Source of the DNA: Leptodactylus fallax
Lineage: Eukaryota > Chordata > Amphibia > Anura > Leptodactylidae
Direction of reading: 5' to 3'
Assembly (NCBI GenBank): GCA_947044405.1
Contig: CAMRHE010000077.1
Location: 1,798,001-1,862,000 of the forward strand
DNA: 64,000 nucleotides
Made by a program: the position numbers and the translations under genes. Below are positions 12,317 to 24,088 of the stretch, one piece after another. Within the stretch, counting starts at the first letter, position 1, and every line of letters begins with the position of its first letter. Below the pieces are notes generated by a model. It saw only the letters and a list, made by a program, of their open reading frames with translations. It was not told where the DNA came from and made no database searches.

Positions 12317-13380
12317 TCACTGGACCTTCATTCATTTTAGTGGCCAGTATGTAATACCACATTTGCACTGGAGTGGCCACTGCATGAGAAATGTATGCAA
12401 GTCAGATGTTCCTGAAGCCAGCTGATGGGCAGGTTGACTATTCAGACAAGTACTGTATATAAGAGCAAATTTACATTTTTAAATTGATTAGAAAAGTCTT
12501 CAGTCAGAAAGCAAAATCCAAATAGAGCAAGGATTGTCTATGCAGATCTAAATTCCTTAAGATATCTACCATCATCTCCCTCAGGGTGTACCTACCATAG
12601 ATACATTGAGAAAGAACTGGCAATGGATGGTCAGCACTTCCCTGGCTCATAGCTGTAAATAACAAGTGAACTTAATCTGATTATCAATCAATTATCAATA
12701 TTGTGATAATCAGATTCATTATCCTATTACCTGACACCTGATAACACAATCCACTTACTATGCACTCAGCATCATGATAACCAGGTGAATGTGATCAAAC
12801 AGCAGCTGTGTTTATTCTACAAATAGGCATATCAAATCCTAATGTAAGCGGAATTTCCTCCCAATTTACAGGTAGACAAGAAAGTAAATAATTAAGGACT
12901 GTATAGTGTTGTGAATCTGTGTACTGGTAATACTCCATATACATGGAGCCAATAGAGGAGAACACCTTGGGCAGGATCCCTAGTACAGAACCTCTGTTGG
13001 ATGGGAAGAGTCTGGGACTATTTTCTCCCTAAAATAATTGTGCATGCAAGGGGTATTTATATGGAAAATGGCAGAAAGAACTTCTGTGTGCCCCCATATG
13101 AGATCAGATGCATAAAGAAGTACAAGAGAGTGCTTGTACACTAGAGTTATTGAATATGTATGGCCGACTACTGAATCATAAACATCTCATAGCACAACAT
13201 TTCTCATAACTGTCTGAAACATCTTGTAATACAAACATAATGGTTACACTTATCAATAGCCCATAAAGAATTAAAATACAAAAGGACACATTGGGCACTA
13301 AATGCATAAAAATCTGGTAAAACTCATGGAATTCTAGGCACACTTGTCTTCATTATACCACCTCATGGCTGTCATATATG
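12317..13380. other. No recognisable feature
   Basis: A local inverted repeat around TGATTATCAATCAATTATCA (about 12680-12715) is the only structure noticed. Confidence 0.5.
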
Positions 13381-13606
13381 TATGCTGCTAGCATTTTTCA
13401 CCTTGTCTTTCACACTGCACATCCAAACCCTTACCACATGCTGCCACCTCCAATTGTAAAACATTTCTCGAATCCACAAAAATATAAGTCCATGTCCTTC
13501 AAAACTTTCAACCTAAACTACTGCAATATCCTTCGCTGTGGTCTCCCATCAATCACTCCCATTCAATCTACTCTAACTCTGCTGCCTGTTTTTTGGGAGT
13601 TGAATA
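13381..13606 (+). pseudogene. Decayed LINE ORF2 fragment (L2/CR1 group)
   Basis: The frame FKTFNLNYCNILRCGLPSI resembles the conserved YCN-LL-GLP block of L2/CR1-group ORF2, the block that also opens the element at base 3. It is followed by a pyrimidine-rich stretch and then the Tc1 insertion at 13607. No other domain remains. It is a short relic, and assignment rests on one motif. Confidence 0.5.
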
Positions 13607-13608
13607 TA

Positions 13609-15168
13609 CAGTCATGGCCAAAAGTTTTGAGAATGATACAAATATTAATTTTTACAAAGTCTACTGCTTCAGTTTTTCTAATGGCAATTTGCATATACTC
13701 CAGAATGTTATAAAGAGTGATCAGCTTAACAGCAATTACTTGCAAAGTCAAGCCTAGAAAATGAACTTTATCCCCCAAAACACATTTCAACATCATTGCA
13801 GCCCTGCCTTAAAAGGACCACCTAACATCGTTTCAGTGATTGCTCCATTAACACAGGTGTGGGTGTTGATGAAGACAGGGCTGGAGATCAATCTGTCATG
13901 ATTAAGTAAGAATGACACCACTGGACACTTTAAAAGGAGGCTGGTGCTTGCCATCATTGTTTCTCTTCTGTTAACCATGGTTATCTCTAAAGAAACACGT
14001 GCAGTCATCATTGCACTGCACAAAAATGGCCTAACTGGGAAGAGTATTGCAGCTAGAAAGAGTGCACCTCAGTCAACAATCTATCGCATCATCAAGAACT
14101 TCAAGGAGAGAGGTTCCATTGGTGCCAAAAAGGCTCCAGGGCGCCCAAGAAAGACCAGCAAGCGGCAGGACCGTCTCTTAAAAGTGTTTCAGCTGCGGGA
14201 TCGGGCTACCAGCAGTGCAGAGCTTGCTGAGGAATGGCAGCAGGCAGGTGTGAGTGCATCTGCACGCACTGTGAGGCGGAGACTCTTGGAGCAAGGCCTG
14301 GTCTCAAGGAGGGCAGCAAAGAAGCCACTTCTCTCCAGAAAAAACATCAGGGACAGACTGATATTCTGCAAAAGGTACAGGGAGTGGACTGCTGAGGACT
14401 GGGGTAAAGTCATTTTCTCTGATGAATCCCCTTTTCGATTGTTTGGAACATCTGGAAAACAGCTTATTCGGAGAAGAAGAGGTGAGCGCTACCACCAGTC
14501 TTGTCTCATGCCAACTGTAAAGCATCCTGAAACCATTCATGTGTGGGGTTGCTTCTCAGCCAAGGGAATCGGCTCTCTCACAGTCTTGCCTAAAAACACA
14601 GCCATGAATAAAGAATGGTACCAGAATGTCCTCCAAGAGCAACTTCTCCCAACCGTCCAAGAGCAGTTTGGCGCTCAACAATGCCTTTTCCAGCATGATG
14701 GAGCACCTTGCCATAAAGCAAAGGTGATAACTAAATGGCTCAGGGAACAAAACATAGAGATTTTGGGTCCATGGCCTGGAAACTCCCCAGATCTTAATCC
14801 CATTGAGAACTTGTGGTCAATCATCAAGAGACGGGTGGACAAACAAAAACCAACAAATTCAGACAAAATTAAAGCATTGATTCTGCAAGAATGGACTGCT
14901 ATCAGTCAGGATTTGGTCCAGAAGTTGATTGAGAGCATGCCAGGGAGAATTGCAGAGGTCCTGAAGAAGAAGGGTCAACACTGCAAATATTGACTTGCTG
15001 CATTAACTCATTCTAACTGTCAATATAAGCTTCTGTTACTCATAATATGAATGCAATTCTATTTCTGTATGTGATAAAAACATCTGACAAACACATAAAA
15101 ACCAGAGGGCAGCAGATCATGTGAAAATATAATATTTGTGTCATTCTCAAAACTTTTGGCCATGTCTG
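13609..15168 (+). mobile_element. Complete Tc1/mariner transposon with intact transposase
   Basis: The 1560-base element lies between TA dinucleotides at 13607-13608 and 15169-15170. The left terminus CAGTCATGGCCAAAAGTTTT and the inverted right terminus CAGACATGGCCAAAAGTTTT share about 39 bases with two mismatches (through GAGAATGA-ACAAATATTA). It encodes one uninterrupted transposase. Intact ends, both target TAs and an open frame make it the best-preserved DNA transposon in the window. It sits against old LINE debris. Confidence 0.95.
13977..14993 (+). CDS. Tc1-like transposase, DD35E-type, intact
   Basis: The product is a DNA transposase that binds the terminal repeats and moves the element by cut-and-paste into TA. 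I chose the ATG at 13977 (protein starts MVISKETRAVI, 338 residues). It sits in a strong ACCATGG context, and Tc1 transposases usually start just before this helix-turn-helix; the frame is open from an ATG at 13944. Numbering from 13944: the paired HTH domain spans about residues 17-120, with a GRPRKTSKR linker at 66-74. The catalytic core has FSDES (D160), QHDGAPCH (D252) and [12 protein letters not shown] (E288). There are 35 residues between the second Asp and the Glu, where classical Tc1 has 34. No stop or frameshift is seen. Confidence 0.92.
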   Translation: MVISKETRAVIIALHKNGLTGKSIAARKSAPQSTIYRIIKNFKERGSIGAKKAPGRPRKTSKRQDRLLKVFQLRDRATSSAELAEEWQQAGVSASARTVRRRLLEQGLVSRRAAKKPLLSRKNIRDRLIFCKRYREWTAEDWGKVIFSDESPFRLFGTSGKQLIRRRRGERYHQSCLMPTVKHPETIHVWGCFSAKGIGSLTVLPKNTAMNKEWYQNVLQEQLLPTVQEQFGAQQCLFQHDGAPCHKAKVITKWLREQNIEILGPWPGNSPDLNPIENLWSIIKRRVDKQKPTNSDKIKALILQEWTAISQDLVQKLIESMPGRIAEVLKKKGQHCKY

Positions 15169-15170
15169 TA

Positions 15171-15563
15171 TATGACCTATTCTTCAGATAGGTCATCTAT
15201 ATCTAATCTGTGGGGGTCTAACACCTTGGGAGCCCCACATTCCAGCAGATTGAAGTGGCAGCAGCTCTTGGGTAAGCACTGCTCATGCTTTTAATCCACC
15301 TCCGTTGCCTTGTCCCAAAGCCAAACAAACCCAGTTAACATACAATGCTGTCCACAACCTGTCCCCTCCCGATACCTACATGAAATCTCTTGTTCTCAGA
15401 AAACCACCTTCTCTGCGCTCCTCTTGTTCCATCTCCAAGATTTCTCCTGTGTATCCCTCACTACCACCAACACATCAGAACCACATTCAAAGTCTTCTAA
15501 AGCAACCTAACAACCCCCCTCTACAAAAAAAGTCTAAAACCTGCTGCCTACTTGAACCCTTAG
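15171..15563 (+). pseudogene. MITE trace and possible LINE relic
   Basis: The first 90 bases (GACCTATTCTTCAGATAGGT) resemble the inner part of TTAA-type MITEs. From about 15305 a frame with TYNAVHNLSPPDTYMKS and PPTHQNHIQSLLKQP could be the other side of the LINE relic at 13381-13606, split by the Tc1 insertion. No diagnostic motif remains, so this is tentative. Confidence 0.3.
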
Positions 15564-15883
15564 TATAATGTTGTACCGTGTTAGCCATAGAAACTAGTGG
15601 AAGAGTGAAGAAATCAGGCAATACCTTTTAGAGGCTAACTGAGTATATTTGATAATCTTATGCTGGTTTTTCAGTTCCATTCTTCTGCGGTACATTGTGG
15701 TATCTTCCAAGTTGCTAGAAGTATATTTCTATGACTAACACGGTACAATATTATACTACTAGCAACTTGGAAGATACCACAATGTACCACAAAAGAATGG
15801 AACTGAAAAACTGGCTTAAGACTATCAAATATACTCAGTTAGCCTCTAAAAGGTATCGCCTGATTTCTTCACTCTTCCACTAC
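15564..15883. mobile_element. Penelope-like element, inverted end-to-end fragment
   Basis: The left arm is the Penelope 3' terminus (TTGTACCGTGTTAGCCATAG, TTAGAGGCTAACTGAG) followed by CAGTTCCATTCTTCTGCGGT and TTCCAAGTTGCTAG. The right arm repeats these in reverse orientation (CTAGCAACTTGGAAG to TGATTTCTTCACTCTTCCAC). Between the arms, 15719-15758 is a further inverted copy of the terminus (CTATGACTAACACGGTACAA). This head-on arrangement resembles the pseudo-LTR junctions known for Penelope elements. The frame at 15731-15955 lies across this junction and is not treated as a gene. Confidence 0.7.
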
Positions 15884-18498
15884 CTGAACCCTGCTCATAT
15901 GTACAGCACCCTGGAATCAATGGCGCTTAATAGTAATTTGTTACAACTATTGTGACTTGTGTAGGCACATATCTCTGATGACCTTTGTCAAATCTATCAT
16001 ATATGTCACAGAACAAGCTTAAAATATCACACATTATGCAACTTCATGTAACAAATGTGCCTCAATGTGAAACAATGCCACTACTTTCACAGCACTATAG
16101 TCCGGATATAGACTGCTTACTGTATTGCAATTTTTCTATCCACAATCCCCTGGTGATGTCTGGTTAGCATATGTTTGTCAGAGTCAATGCAGCTCTAAGG
16201 ATAAAGCCATTAGAATAGAATGGTTGTACTGCATTACAATGCATGTTCTTAGGGTTTATATAGAAGAGCAGAAGGCTGCCTTGGACTCACCAGGGTCCAT
16301 AGAGAGTTGTTTGTCCACTGGGGGGGAAGGTCTTCCAACTGAGAATAGCCCTGGGGTCTGCCTTCCCTGGGAAATCTCCCTCACTGTGAAATAAGAGCCA
16401 GTCAACTGATCACAGGGTGCCAGATAACCTTGCATAACCCCATTCTAAATTCCCTGCCATAGCAAATCAGTCAATCTGCTCATTCATTTGCTAAATACCA
16501 CCCAAACGTTAGCTGCTTTTTTAGCTTTTCCCTAGTTTCTCTATTCTACTGCATTTCTTCTATTGTTTATTCATTGTTTTGACCTACTTTACACCATGCA
16601 GATACTACTGTATTCCATCCCTGCACTGGAAAATGGGAATTTTATGGTTATAAAATGTCACAGAACTTATTTTTGTGTACAGCAGAACAAAACGGGCATT
16701 GTGAATATCAACATTCATTCATACTGACTCGAAAAGGGACTTCCAATGAACTGACAATCTGCACTGTTTACATAATATTAGCAAAGACCATTGTCCATAG
16801 TGTGTAAACTTATACACAAGGCTGCAAAAGTAATAGTAACAGATATACAGTTCTGGTTCAAAACCACATTAGACTGGTCATAGCCATAGGACAGCTGTTG
16901 GTCAAAAGCTCTTTTTGGTGTCCACCAGCTGTATTGTAGAACTGCCCCTAACCCAGATATATTTATTGCTGCTTATATAGTCTGCTGTACAGAAATTGAC
17001 ATGACTCATATCAAATGCTTCTATATCACTTTCTCTATCTTAGGTTGCCCATACATATTAGATAACTATTGGCCCATAACTATCTCCCCCTATTCTTCCA
17101 TACATTAGCATTAGCCCTTTAAGAACAGAACGTTTTTTCTTACCCGAAATCCACCAAATGGGGCATGTTCGGGCATCAGCTTGCGTAATAGGTGGCACAG
17201 AAAGCATGCTGGTTGGCGCAGTTTGTCACTGATCAGCCCTTGCTAAAAAAATCTTTTTGTCCACTTGCACCCTTGCTGCATGTAAGAATACAAGTACTGC
17301 AATGGTCTGAATTTGTACCAGACTAAACAATTCTCATCAGGGAAAATTTGATATGACCTGGTTTCTGGCAATAAACGGTTAAAACCAAGGGCTAGCAGAC
17401 TATTCATTGAAGTAATCTGAGAATTGTTGTTTGCCGAAAGTCTAGGGTTTTACATAGCTGAAACTCAGTGGAATGGAAAGAACTCCAAGAACAGACTCAT
17501 CATATCTACAAAGCTAAAATTTATGTTCCATATCAATAGCCCCAGGGATATAAAACTGGTTAATCCTTTAATTGCCAGAGGGCTCACCAGCGCCCTCACT
17601 TTGCTTTATATGCTTGACCCCTTTGGCTGCTGGAAGGTTAATATATGTGGAAAAAGTATTTACATTTTTGAAAGGCTTTAGAGAGAAGATGTTGGCAAAG
17701 ACACAAGTCACTTCTCAGACTCATATAAGCAGCATTACAGCCCTGTAATGAAAGTTACACAATCTTTATTAACCATCCGTCCCCAATGTGGCCATACAAG
17801 TTGTAAATTATATAGATAATGGAAAATGCAAATCTAATGAGAGCATGAAGGCTGAATTGCTCTGTGACATGGACACTATGTATAGACCACTGTGTTAGAC
17901 TAGTTGCCAGTCTGATCACAAGATTCTCCACAAGCTAGTAGCAGGCCATAGCTTTACTACAGGGCAAACAGAGGGCCTCTCTGGCACCAGACTGTGCCTC
18001 CATAAGTATTGTTATCCATAATCCCAAACTCCCTTTCCGTCACCTGTGATAAGGAAGTTGCGTCTTGATATTTTTTAAAAGAAAACCCAATGGCGTGCAC
18101 TTTGCCCATTTTGATTTTATTTTTTTCCTCTATACCTGTGATCCCGAACCAGTGGGTCAGAAGTCACATGTGGCTCGCGACCCCTTGCTGTATAGCTCAC
18201 TATGGCTTTCTGAATTAGTGCAGTTATATTGTAACTATTGTGTGGATCCAATTTTGGTGAAATCATATTAATGTCAAATTTACACTGAATTATGAATCGA
18301 CAAATATTTGCACATTTTTGATTACTTGGTTCTTTGGTCTTATTGTCACTCTTTCCTTTCTAAGTTAAGTGTGTCTTCTGACCATCACTTATGACCTTTA
18401 CTATACATGCACATGGTATACCATTTAATGCAAATAAAGGCTTTTTTAACACTTGTATTGATAGCAGAGGAATTAATAGCCAAAAGTCTCCAAGTGTA
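15884..18498. other. 2.6 kb without a recognised gene
   Basis: No coding homology is seen. A 'TTGCCCATACATATTAG' piece at about 17044-17075 belongs to a dispersed repeat style also seen near 52990 and 63430. A GAACCAGTGGGTCAGAAG / GGCTCGCGACCCC motif pair at 18145-18185 looks like a short degraded repeat. Confidence 0.45.
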
Positions 18499-18722
18499 AG
18501 ACTGAGACCCCACGTTGTGGAAACGCAGCTTTTTTTTGTTGCAGATTTTGCTGCAGTTTTTTTTTAGGCAGAGCCAGGAGTGGATTGAGCAGAAGGTAGA
18601 AGTATAAGAACTTCCTATATATTACTTATTCCTTTTGTAGCCATTCTTGGCTTTGCTCAAAAAAACCACAGCAATCTCTGCAACAAAAAAAGGTGCATTT
18701 CCGCAACGTGGGCCTTAACCTA
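18499..18722 (+). mobile_element. Foldback MITE ('GGAAACGCAGC' family)
   Basis: The left arm has ACCCCACGTTGTGGAAACGC and GTTGCAGATTTTGCTGCAG. The right arm has the mirror CTCTGCAACAAAAAAAGGTG and TTCCGCAACGTGGG. The same family is complete at 43401-43619. No coding capacity. Confidence 0.75.
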
Positions 18723-19791
18723 AAGGAGATCTGGCACGTCTCTTCTTGTCTTTTAGATCATTAAAGGATGCATTTTCTTGATTATCTTTTGAGGCATCTT
18801 CCAAACTTGTCCCATCCCTGTTTTCTTTCTTCTCCTAGACTCCAGACTGCTTCATTGTAGCCACTTTTTACTTTTGTATAGCTTTATGTCCTGTCAGCCA
18901 CTGTCTTCTCCTTGTTTTGTATTCCAGTCAATGCTTTTAATTTCCATCCCACTTCCTTCCATCTTTTTAAATACTTGCATTACAGGTTTAGCAGCCATGC
19001 AAGACTTTCAAGCTGATAAGTTCCTTAATCTTAAAACAAGTCCTTAGTCCAGGAAGGTTGAAAGAGACATTTTAAATAGGGCTCCTATAGACATCCTGGC
19101 ACCACACCATACAGCCTTTGATCAGTAAGTAGCACTGGTCCGAATAATGAAATATGACAATGGGGCAGATTTTTTAAGGTGTATAGTACACCAGTCATAT
19201 TAAAGGCCCCAAGTGCAGGGAACGAGAGATTTATACAGAGGCTGCAGCCGCTTCATACATCAGCTGCACATCCCAGCGCCAGAATAGAAACCTAAGCCAG
19301 TTAGGAACTGACATAGATTTTCTTAATAACTCACGCCAGAAAACTGGGGTGAATTATAATGAATATGTCTGCTAAGGCGTCCCCAGCCCAGCACCACCTG
19401 CACCTCCCACTTTCACACAATGTGGCAAGCAAGTAGTGGAACGCGTGTGCAGTATGCTTCTTGAGGAAGACAGTAAGGATGGCTGGCGGAGCATGTGTAG
19501 AACAGTGTACATCGCATGCGTAGGATTTCAATCTTTCTGAAGAGATTTGCAGCTGTTGACGCTGTGAAGATCATGACGAGCAAGTGAAGGGGGCGTGAAG
19601 AAAAGAGCCAGGAGGCTGGATTCACGTTATAATGCTGATGTGCTTGGAGCACAGAGGGAACGCCTCTGTGCTCCGTGAGTTTCATTTGCATATGTGAAAA
19701 GAAGAAATATTTCAAAAACGGCTGGGAGCAGGCGAAAAATAAAAGTTGGACTAGAATAGTCTCTATAAAGGCTATTCCAACGTGGGCTTAC
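18723..19791. other. No recognisable feature
   Basis: Minus-strand frames at 19331-19715 show no family signature. Nothing else is recognised. Confidence 0.5.
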
Positions 19792-20374
19792 TTAAAGAGG
19801 ACCTTTCACGTCCTCATGTATGTGCAGTTTTACATACCACTAGAAAGCCAGCAGTGCGCTGAATTCAGCACCCTGCCGGCTTTCCCGGTAGGTGCCCCGG
19901 GGCTGGAGATATCGGCGATGTAAGTTTCACGGTTTACTGTCAGAAGGGCGTTCCTGACAGTCTACCTGCGCTGTGAGGAACGCCCTCCCTGACAGTTCTC
20001 GTTCATAGACTTTTACTGGGGGGGCGTTCCTCACAGCTCAGCGTCATTGCCGGGCAGTAAGGAACGCCCCCTCTGACAGTATAGCGCTATAGACAATAGC
20101 GATGACGCTGAGCTGTGAGGAACACCCCCCCAGTACAAGTCTATGAACAAGCACAGTCAGGGAGGGCGTTCCTCACAGCGCAGCTAGACTGTCAGGAACG
20201 CCCTTCTGACAGTAAACCGTGAAACTAACACAGCCGATATCTCCAGCCCCGGGGCACATACCGGGAAAGCCGGCAGCGCACTAAATTCAGCGCGCTGTCG
20301 GCTTTATAACTGTATGTAAAACCGCATGTGCCTGAGGACATGAAACGATTTTTTAAAGGGATGACTCCCTTTAA
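19792..20374. mobile_element. Large TTAA-type palindromic MITE
   Basis: The left end is TTAA plus AGAGGACCTTTCACGTCCTC; the right end has GAGGACATGAAACG followed by TTAA at 20352 or 20371. The two arms of about 280 bases mirror each other around 20083 (AGTATAGCGCTATAG), including GGTTTACTGTCAGAAGGGCG and its complement. GC content rises sharply inside. No coding potential on either strand. Confidence 0.8.
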
Positions 20375-21361
20375 AGCAATAGTGAAGTTACAATTGACTG
20401 AATTCAAGACAAATATGGCACTTCCATATACAGCTTTTGCAGAAATGATTGTTGCAAGCAAACAGAAGAATGCTTATATCTTTATAATTTATGGCTAATT
20501 TTTAAAAGAAAGAAATAACGTTCTTGGATGATGAAAGGTAACCTATACAAACACTACAATAACACATACCATGTGGGATGATCAATGGACAATGCGGCCC
20601 TCTGTGGCATTACATTTCCATTACAAAACTACTTCTTGCAAGCACAGGAAGTTGGCAAATTTTGCAAACACATACAGTATTTTATTTAGCCAGAGGCTGT
20701 CACTCATTATCTACTCTACAATTAGGAATATAATTGAAATGCACCAAAATAAACGGGCACATCTGTCCAAGTTTTCCTATCAGAAGACTGTTTCTGTGAA
20801 AAACAAAAAGTTTCCACATGGAACCAGCTACAAGATCAAATGCTTTGAAATTAAGTTTACTTGTAGCCATTTCATTTTTCATCACTATTGCTTCCATGAA
20901 TGAATTCAGAGCAGGCCCAATGACTGATAATAATCATCAGAAAATAAGTATTGTACAAATGCTGAGTATTACTGCGGAAAATCAACTACTGTATAGCCCT
21001 TAGAGGTTGTTAAGGGTTATCCACTTTTTGGGAACATGTCACCGGGATAGAACTGTTTAAAAGAAATGGCTCATGTAGCTAATTTTAGTTCCACTTATTA
21101 GGTAGTTAATACAATATGCATAAACAGTTCAAAGTAAGATGAGTTGTCACAGAAGTATAAACTATAATATAATAAAGTATAGAATAAAGTAAGTATATTG
21201 AGGTAACAATTATTGTAGCAATCATTATTATTAGCAATGATTAATTATTTGTAGTCAGAGAGACCGGCAACTTGTTGACCTTTAGTTTGACAAAGAGAGA
21301 ACAGAGAGGAACGAAGGTAGAATGATAAAAAAAAGGGAGAAGGAAGTGAGGAGGTGATGTG
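20375..21361. other. No recognisable feature
   Basis: AT-rich. The overlapping short frames at 20571-21003 show no domain. Confidence 0.5.
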
Positions 21362-21615
21362 CTAGGCCTTATTCACATGCCGTATGAAGGCCGTTTTTGT
21401 GAACGCATGGACTTCAATGTGCCTATTCACATGTCCGTTTTTTGGAATGACCTTTTTTCATGACTTTCAAAAAGTCATAAAACGATGCTAAGGTTCACAC
21501 CTGCGTTAGGGTTTCCATTCGGGGGGGTCTGCTTGGCCTTTTCTCTCCGCATTTTTTAAATGGGTTCGGGGAGGGAAACCCCGAATGGAGGCTGGGCGCA
21601 GATGTGAGCCCAGCT
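21362..21615 (+). mobile_element. Foldback MITE (21487-21615) beside a second related arm
   Basis: 21487-21615 has ends GCTAAGGTTCACACCTGCG and the mirror CGCAGATGTGAGCCCAGC, with GGGTTTCCATTCGGG mirrored inside. The preceding 125 bases (CACATGCCGTATGAAGGCCG...) look like one arm of another foldback sequence into which it may have landed. Confidence 0.6.
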
Positions 21616-21850
21616 GATATGCTCTATCTTTGCCCGTTTTCATGGACACAACAGAAATCAATGGATTAAATTTTAACTGATGTAAAACAGATTGATGTCT
21701 GTGTTACATACATTAAAAATGAAACACAAAGCAAAGCATTAAAAAGTTGTGAACCTTTCATTATACAATTATCGTAAGCATTACTTACATAAGACTGTCC
21801 TGCCCCTTCAGTGGTTATGTACAGGAATTTGTTGGTTCAGTCATAATATA

Positions 21851-23453
21851 CAGTGGGGAAAAAAAGTATTTAGTCAGCCACCAATTGTGCAAGTTCTCCC
21901 ACTTAAAAAGATGAGGCCGGCCTGTAATTGTCATCATAGGTAGACCTCAACTATGAGAGACAAAATGAGAAAACATATCTAGAAAATCAAATTGCCTGAT
22001 TTTTTAAAGAATTTATTTGCAAATTATGGTGGAAAATAAGTATTTGGTCACCTACAAACAAGCAAGATTTCTGGCTCTAACAGACCTGTAACTTCTTCTT
22101 TAAGACGCTCCTCTGTCCTCCACTCATTACCTGTAGTATTACCTGGCTCCTGTTTGACATTGTTATCAGTATAAAAGACACCTGTCCACAACCTCAGTCA
22201 CACTCCAAACTCCACTATGGTGAAGACCAAAGAGCTGTGGAAGGACACCAGAAACAAAATTGTAGACCTGCACCAGGCTGGGAAGACTAAATCTGCAATA
22301 GGCAAGCAGCTTGGTGTGAAGAAATCAACTGTGGGAGCAATAATTAGAAAATGGAAGACATACAAGACCACTGATAATCTCCCTCCATCAGGGGCTCCAC
22401 GCAAGATCTCACCCCGTGGGGTCAAAATGATCACAAGAACGGTGAGCAAAAATCCCAGAACCACACGGGGGGACCGAGTGAATGACCTGCAGAAAGCTGG
22501 GACTAACGTAACAAAGGCTACCGTCAGTAACACACTACGCCACCAGGGACTCAGATCCTGCAGTGCCAGACGTGTCCCCCTGCTTAAGCCAGTACATATC
22601 CGGGCCCGTCTGAAGTTTGCAAGAGAGCATTTGGATGTTCCAGAAGAGTATTGGGAGAATGTCATATGGTCAGATGAAACCAAAGTAGAACTGTTTGGTA
22701 GAAACACAACTCGTCAAGTTTGGAGGAGAGTGAATGCTGAATTGCATCCAAAGAACACCATACCTACTGTGAAGCATGGGGGTGGCAACATCATACTTTG
22801 GGGCTGTTTTTCTGCAAAGGGACCTGGACGACTGATCCGTGTACATGAAAGAATGAATGGGGCCATGTATCGTGAGATTTTGAGTGCAAACCTCCTTCCA
22901 TTAGCAAGGGCATTGAAGATGAAACGTGGCTGGGTCTTTCAGCATGACAATATTCCCAAGCACACCGCCAGGGCAACGAAGGAGTGGCTTCGTAAGAAGC
23001 AGTTCAAGGTCCTGGAGTGGCCTAGCCAGTCTCCAGATCTAAACCCCATAGAAACCTTTGGAGGGAGTTGAAAGTCCGTGTTGCCCAGCGACAGCCCCAA
23101 AACATCACTGCTCTAGAGGAGATCTGCATGGAGGAATGGGCCAACATACCAGCAACAGTGTGTGCCAACCTTGTGAAGACTTACAGAAAACGTTTGACCT
23201 CTGTCATTGCCAACAAAGGATATATAACAAAGTATTGAGATGAACTTTTGTTATTGACCAAATACTTATTTTCTACCATAATTTGTAAATAAATTCTTAA
23301 AATATCAGACAATGTGATTTTCTAGATATGTTTTCTCATTTTGTCTCTCATAGTTGAGGTCTACCTATGATGACAATTACAGGCCGGCCTCATCTTTTTA
23401 AGTGGGAGAACTTGCACAATTGGTGGCTGACTAAATACTTTTTTTCCCCACTG
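21851..23453 (+). mobile_element. Tc1-like transposon, full length, long inverted repeats
   Basis: The 1603-base element begins CAGTGGGGAAAAAAAGTATT after TA (21849-21850) and ends with the inverted copy at 23453. The right target dinucleotide is TG instead of TA. The terminal inverted repeats extend about 200 bases with few mismatches. A shorter copy of the same family lies inverted at 39116-40336. Confidence 0.93.
22217..23238 (+). pseudogene. Tc1 transposase with one frameshift (DD34E)
   Basis: The frame starts [19 protein letters not shown], with an HTH region and a linker [10 protein letters not shown]. The catalytic motifs are [19 protein letters not shown] and SPDLNPIE, with 34 residues between the second Asp and the Glu. 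Immediately after that Glu one A is missing in the run CATAGAAACC (the minus copy at 39.5 kb keeps GAAAACC). The frame therefore ends as TFGGS at 23071. The lost tail, [14 protein letters not shown] to YITKY, is readable in the next frame to the TGA at 23236-23238. All three catalytic residues remain, and the single-base loss is the only obvious lesion. Confidence 0.92.
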
Positions 23454-24088
23454 TGTTTCAAAATGTCAAAAACATAGACAATCCATGTTTTCTCCGAAGG
23501 CAGATATTGGGGGACTGTCTGGCTGTCCCCATACACTTCAGATTGTTAGAGAATGAAATGTTAAGTCATTTTTGTGTGACAATTGTTTCTAAGTCTGAAT
23601 TCATATTACACATGATATAATAGTCTACTACCATTGGCTCATTCTATCTAATGCAAATACAGATTTTCTAATACGCCCTCTACTGATATTGTGACACACC
23701 ACAAGTTAAGATACCTTTATGTTGACATAGACTGCTATCAATGACATTTGCTGATATTGCTTGTAAAACTTCATTGTATTACCACACTGCCTAGTTTCAC
23801 CTTATTCAATGAGTAATAGATGAGAGTAATATATCACTAGCAATGTAAATAAAATAAAATACATTAAGATACTCCCGTACAATAAAAAAAACAAGGCATT
23901 ATAAATCTGTCTTTGGATCCGCTCAGCTCAGGCAGGCCCTCCATTGACTAGCTAATGGCTGTGATTCCCTCTCCTTCTTTTTTTTTTTCTTCTCCTTATC
24001 TGAGAATAAATTATAAGGGACAGAAAAAGGAAAGGGAATAAAAGGACAGAAAGGATTGTAAGGCTACCTTTTTCTTTTTTTTTAACTA
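23454..24088. other. No recognisable feature
   Basis: A T-rich tract near 23970-24000 is the only structure. A short 'GTCCCCATACACTTCAGATT' piece may be dispersed repeat. Confidence 0.5.

Noticed and set aside
15731..15955. 74-codon plus-strand frame as a Penelope N-terminal protein
   Set aside because: It starts inside the inverted terminal junction, and both arms are accounted for as noncoding end sequence. No catalytic motif.
18140..18190. tRNA-derived SINE around GAACCAGTGGGTCAGAAG
   Set aside because: No A box/B box pair at normal spacing and no tail could be identified.
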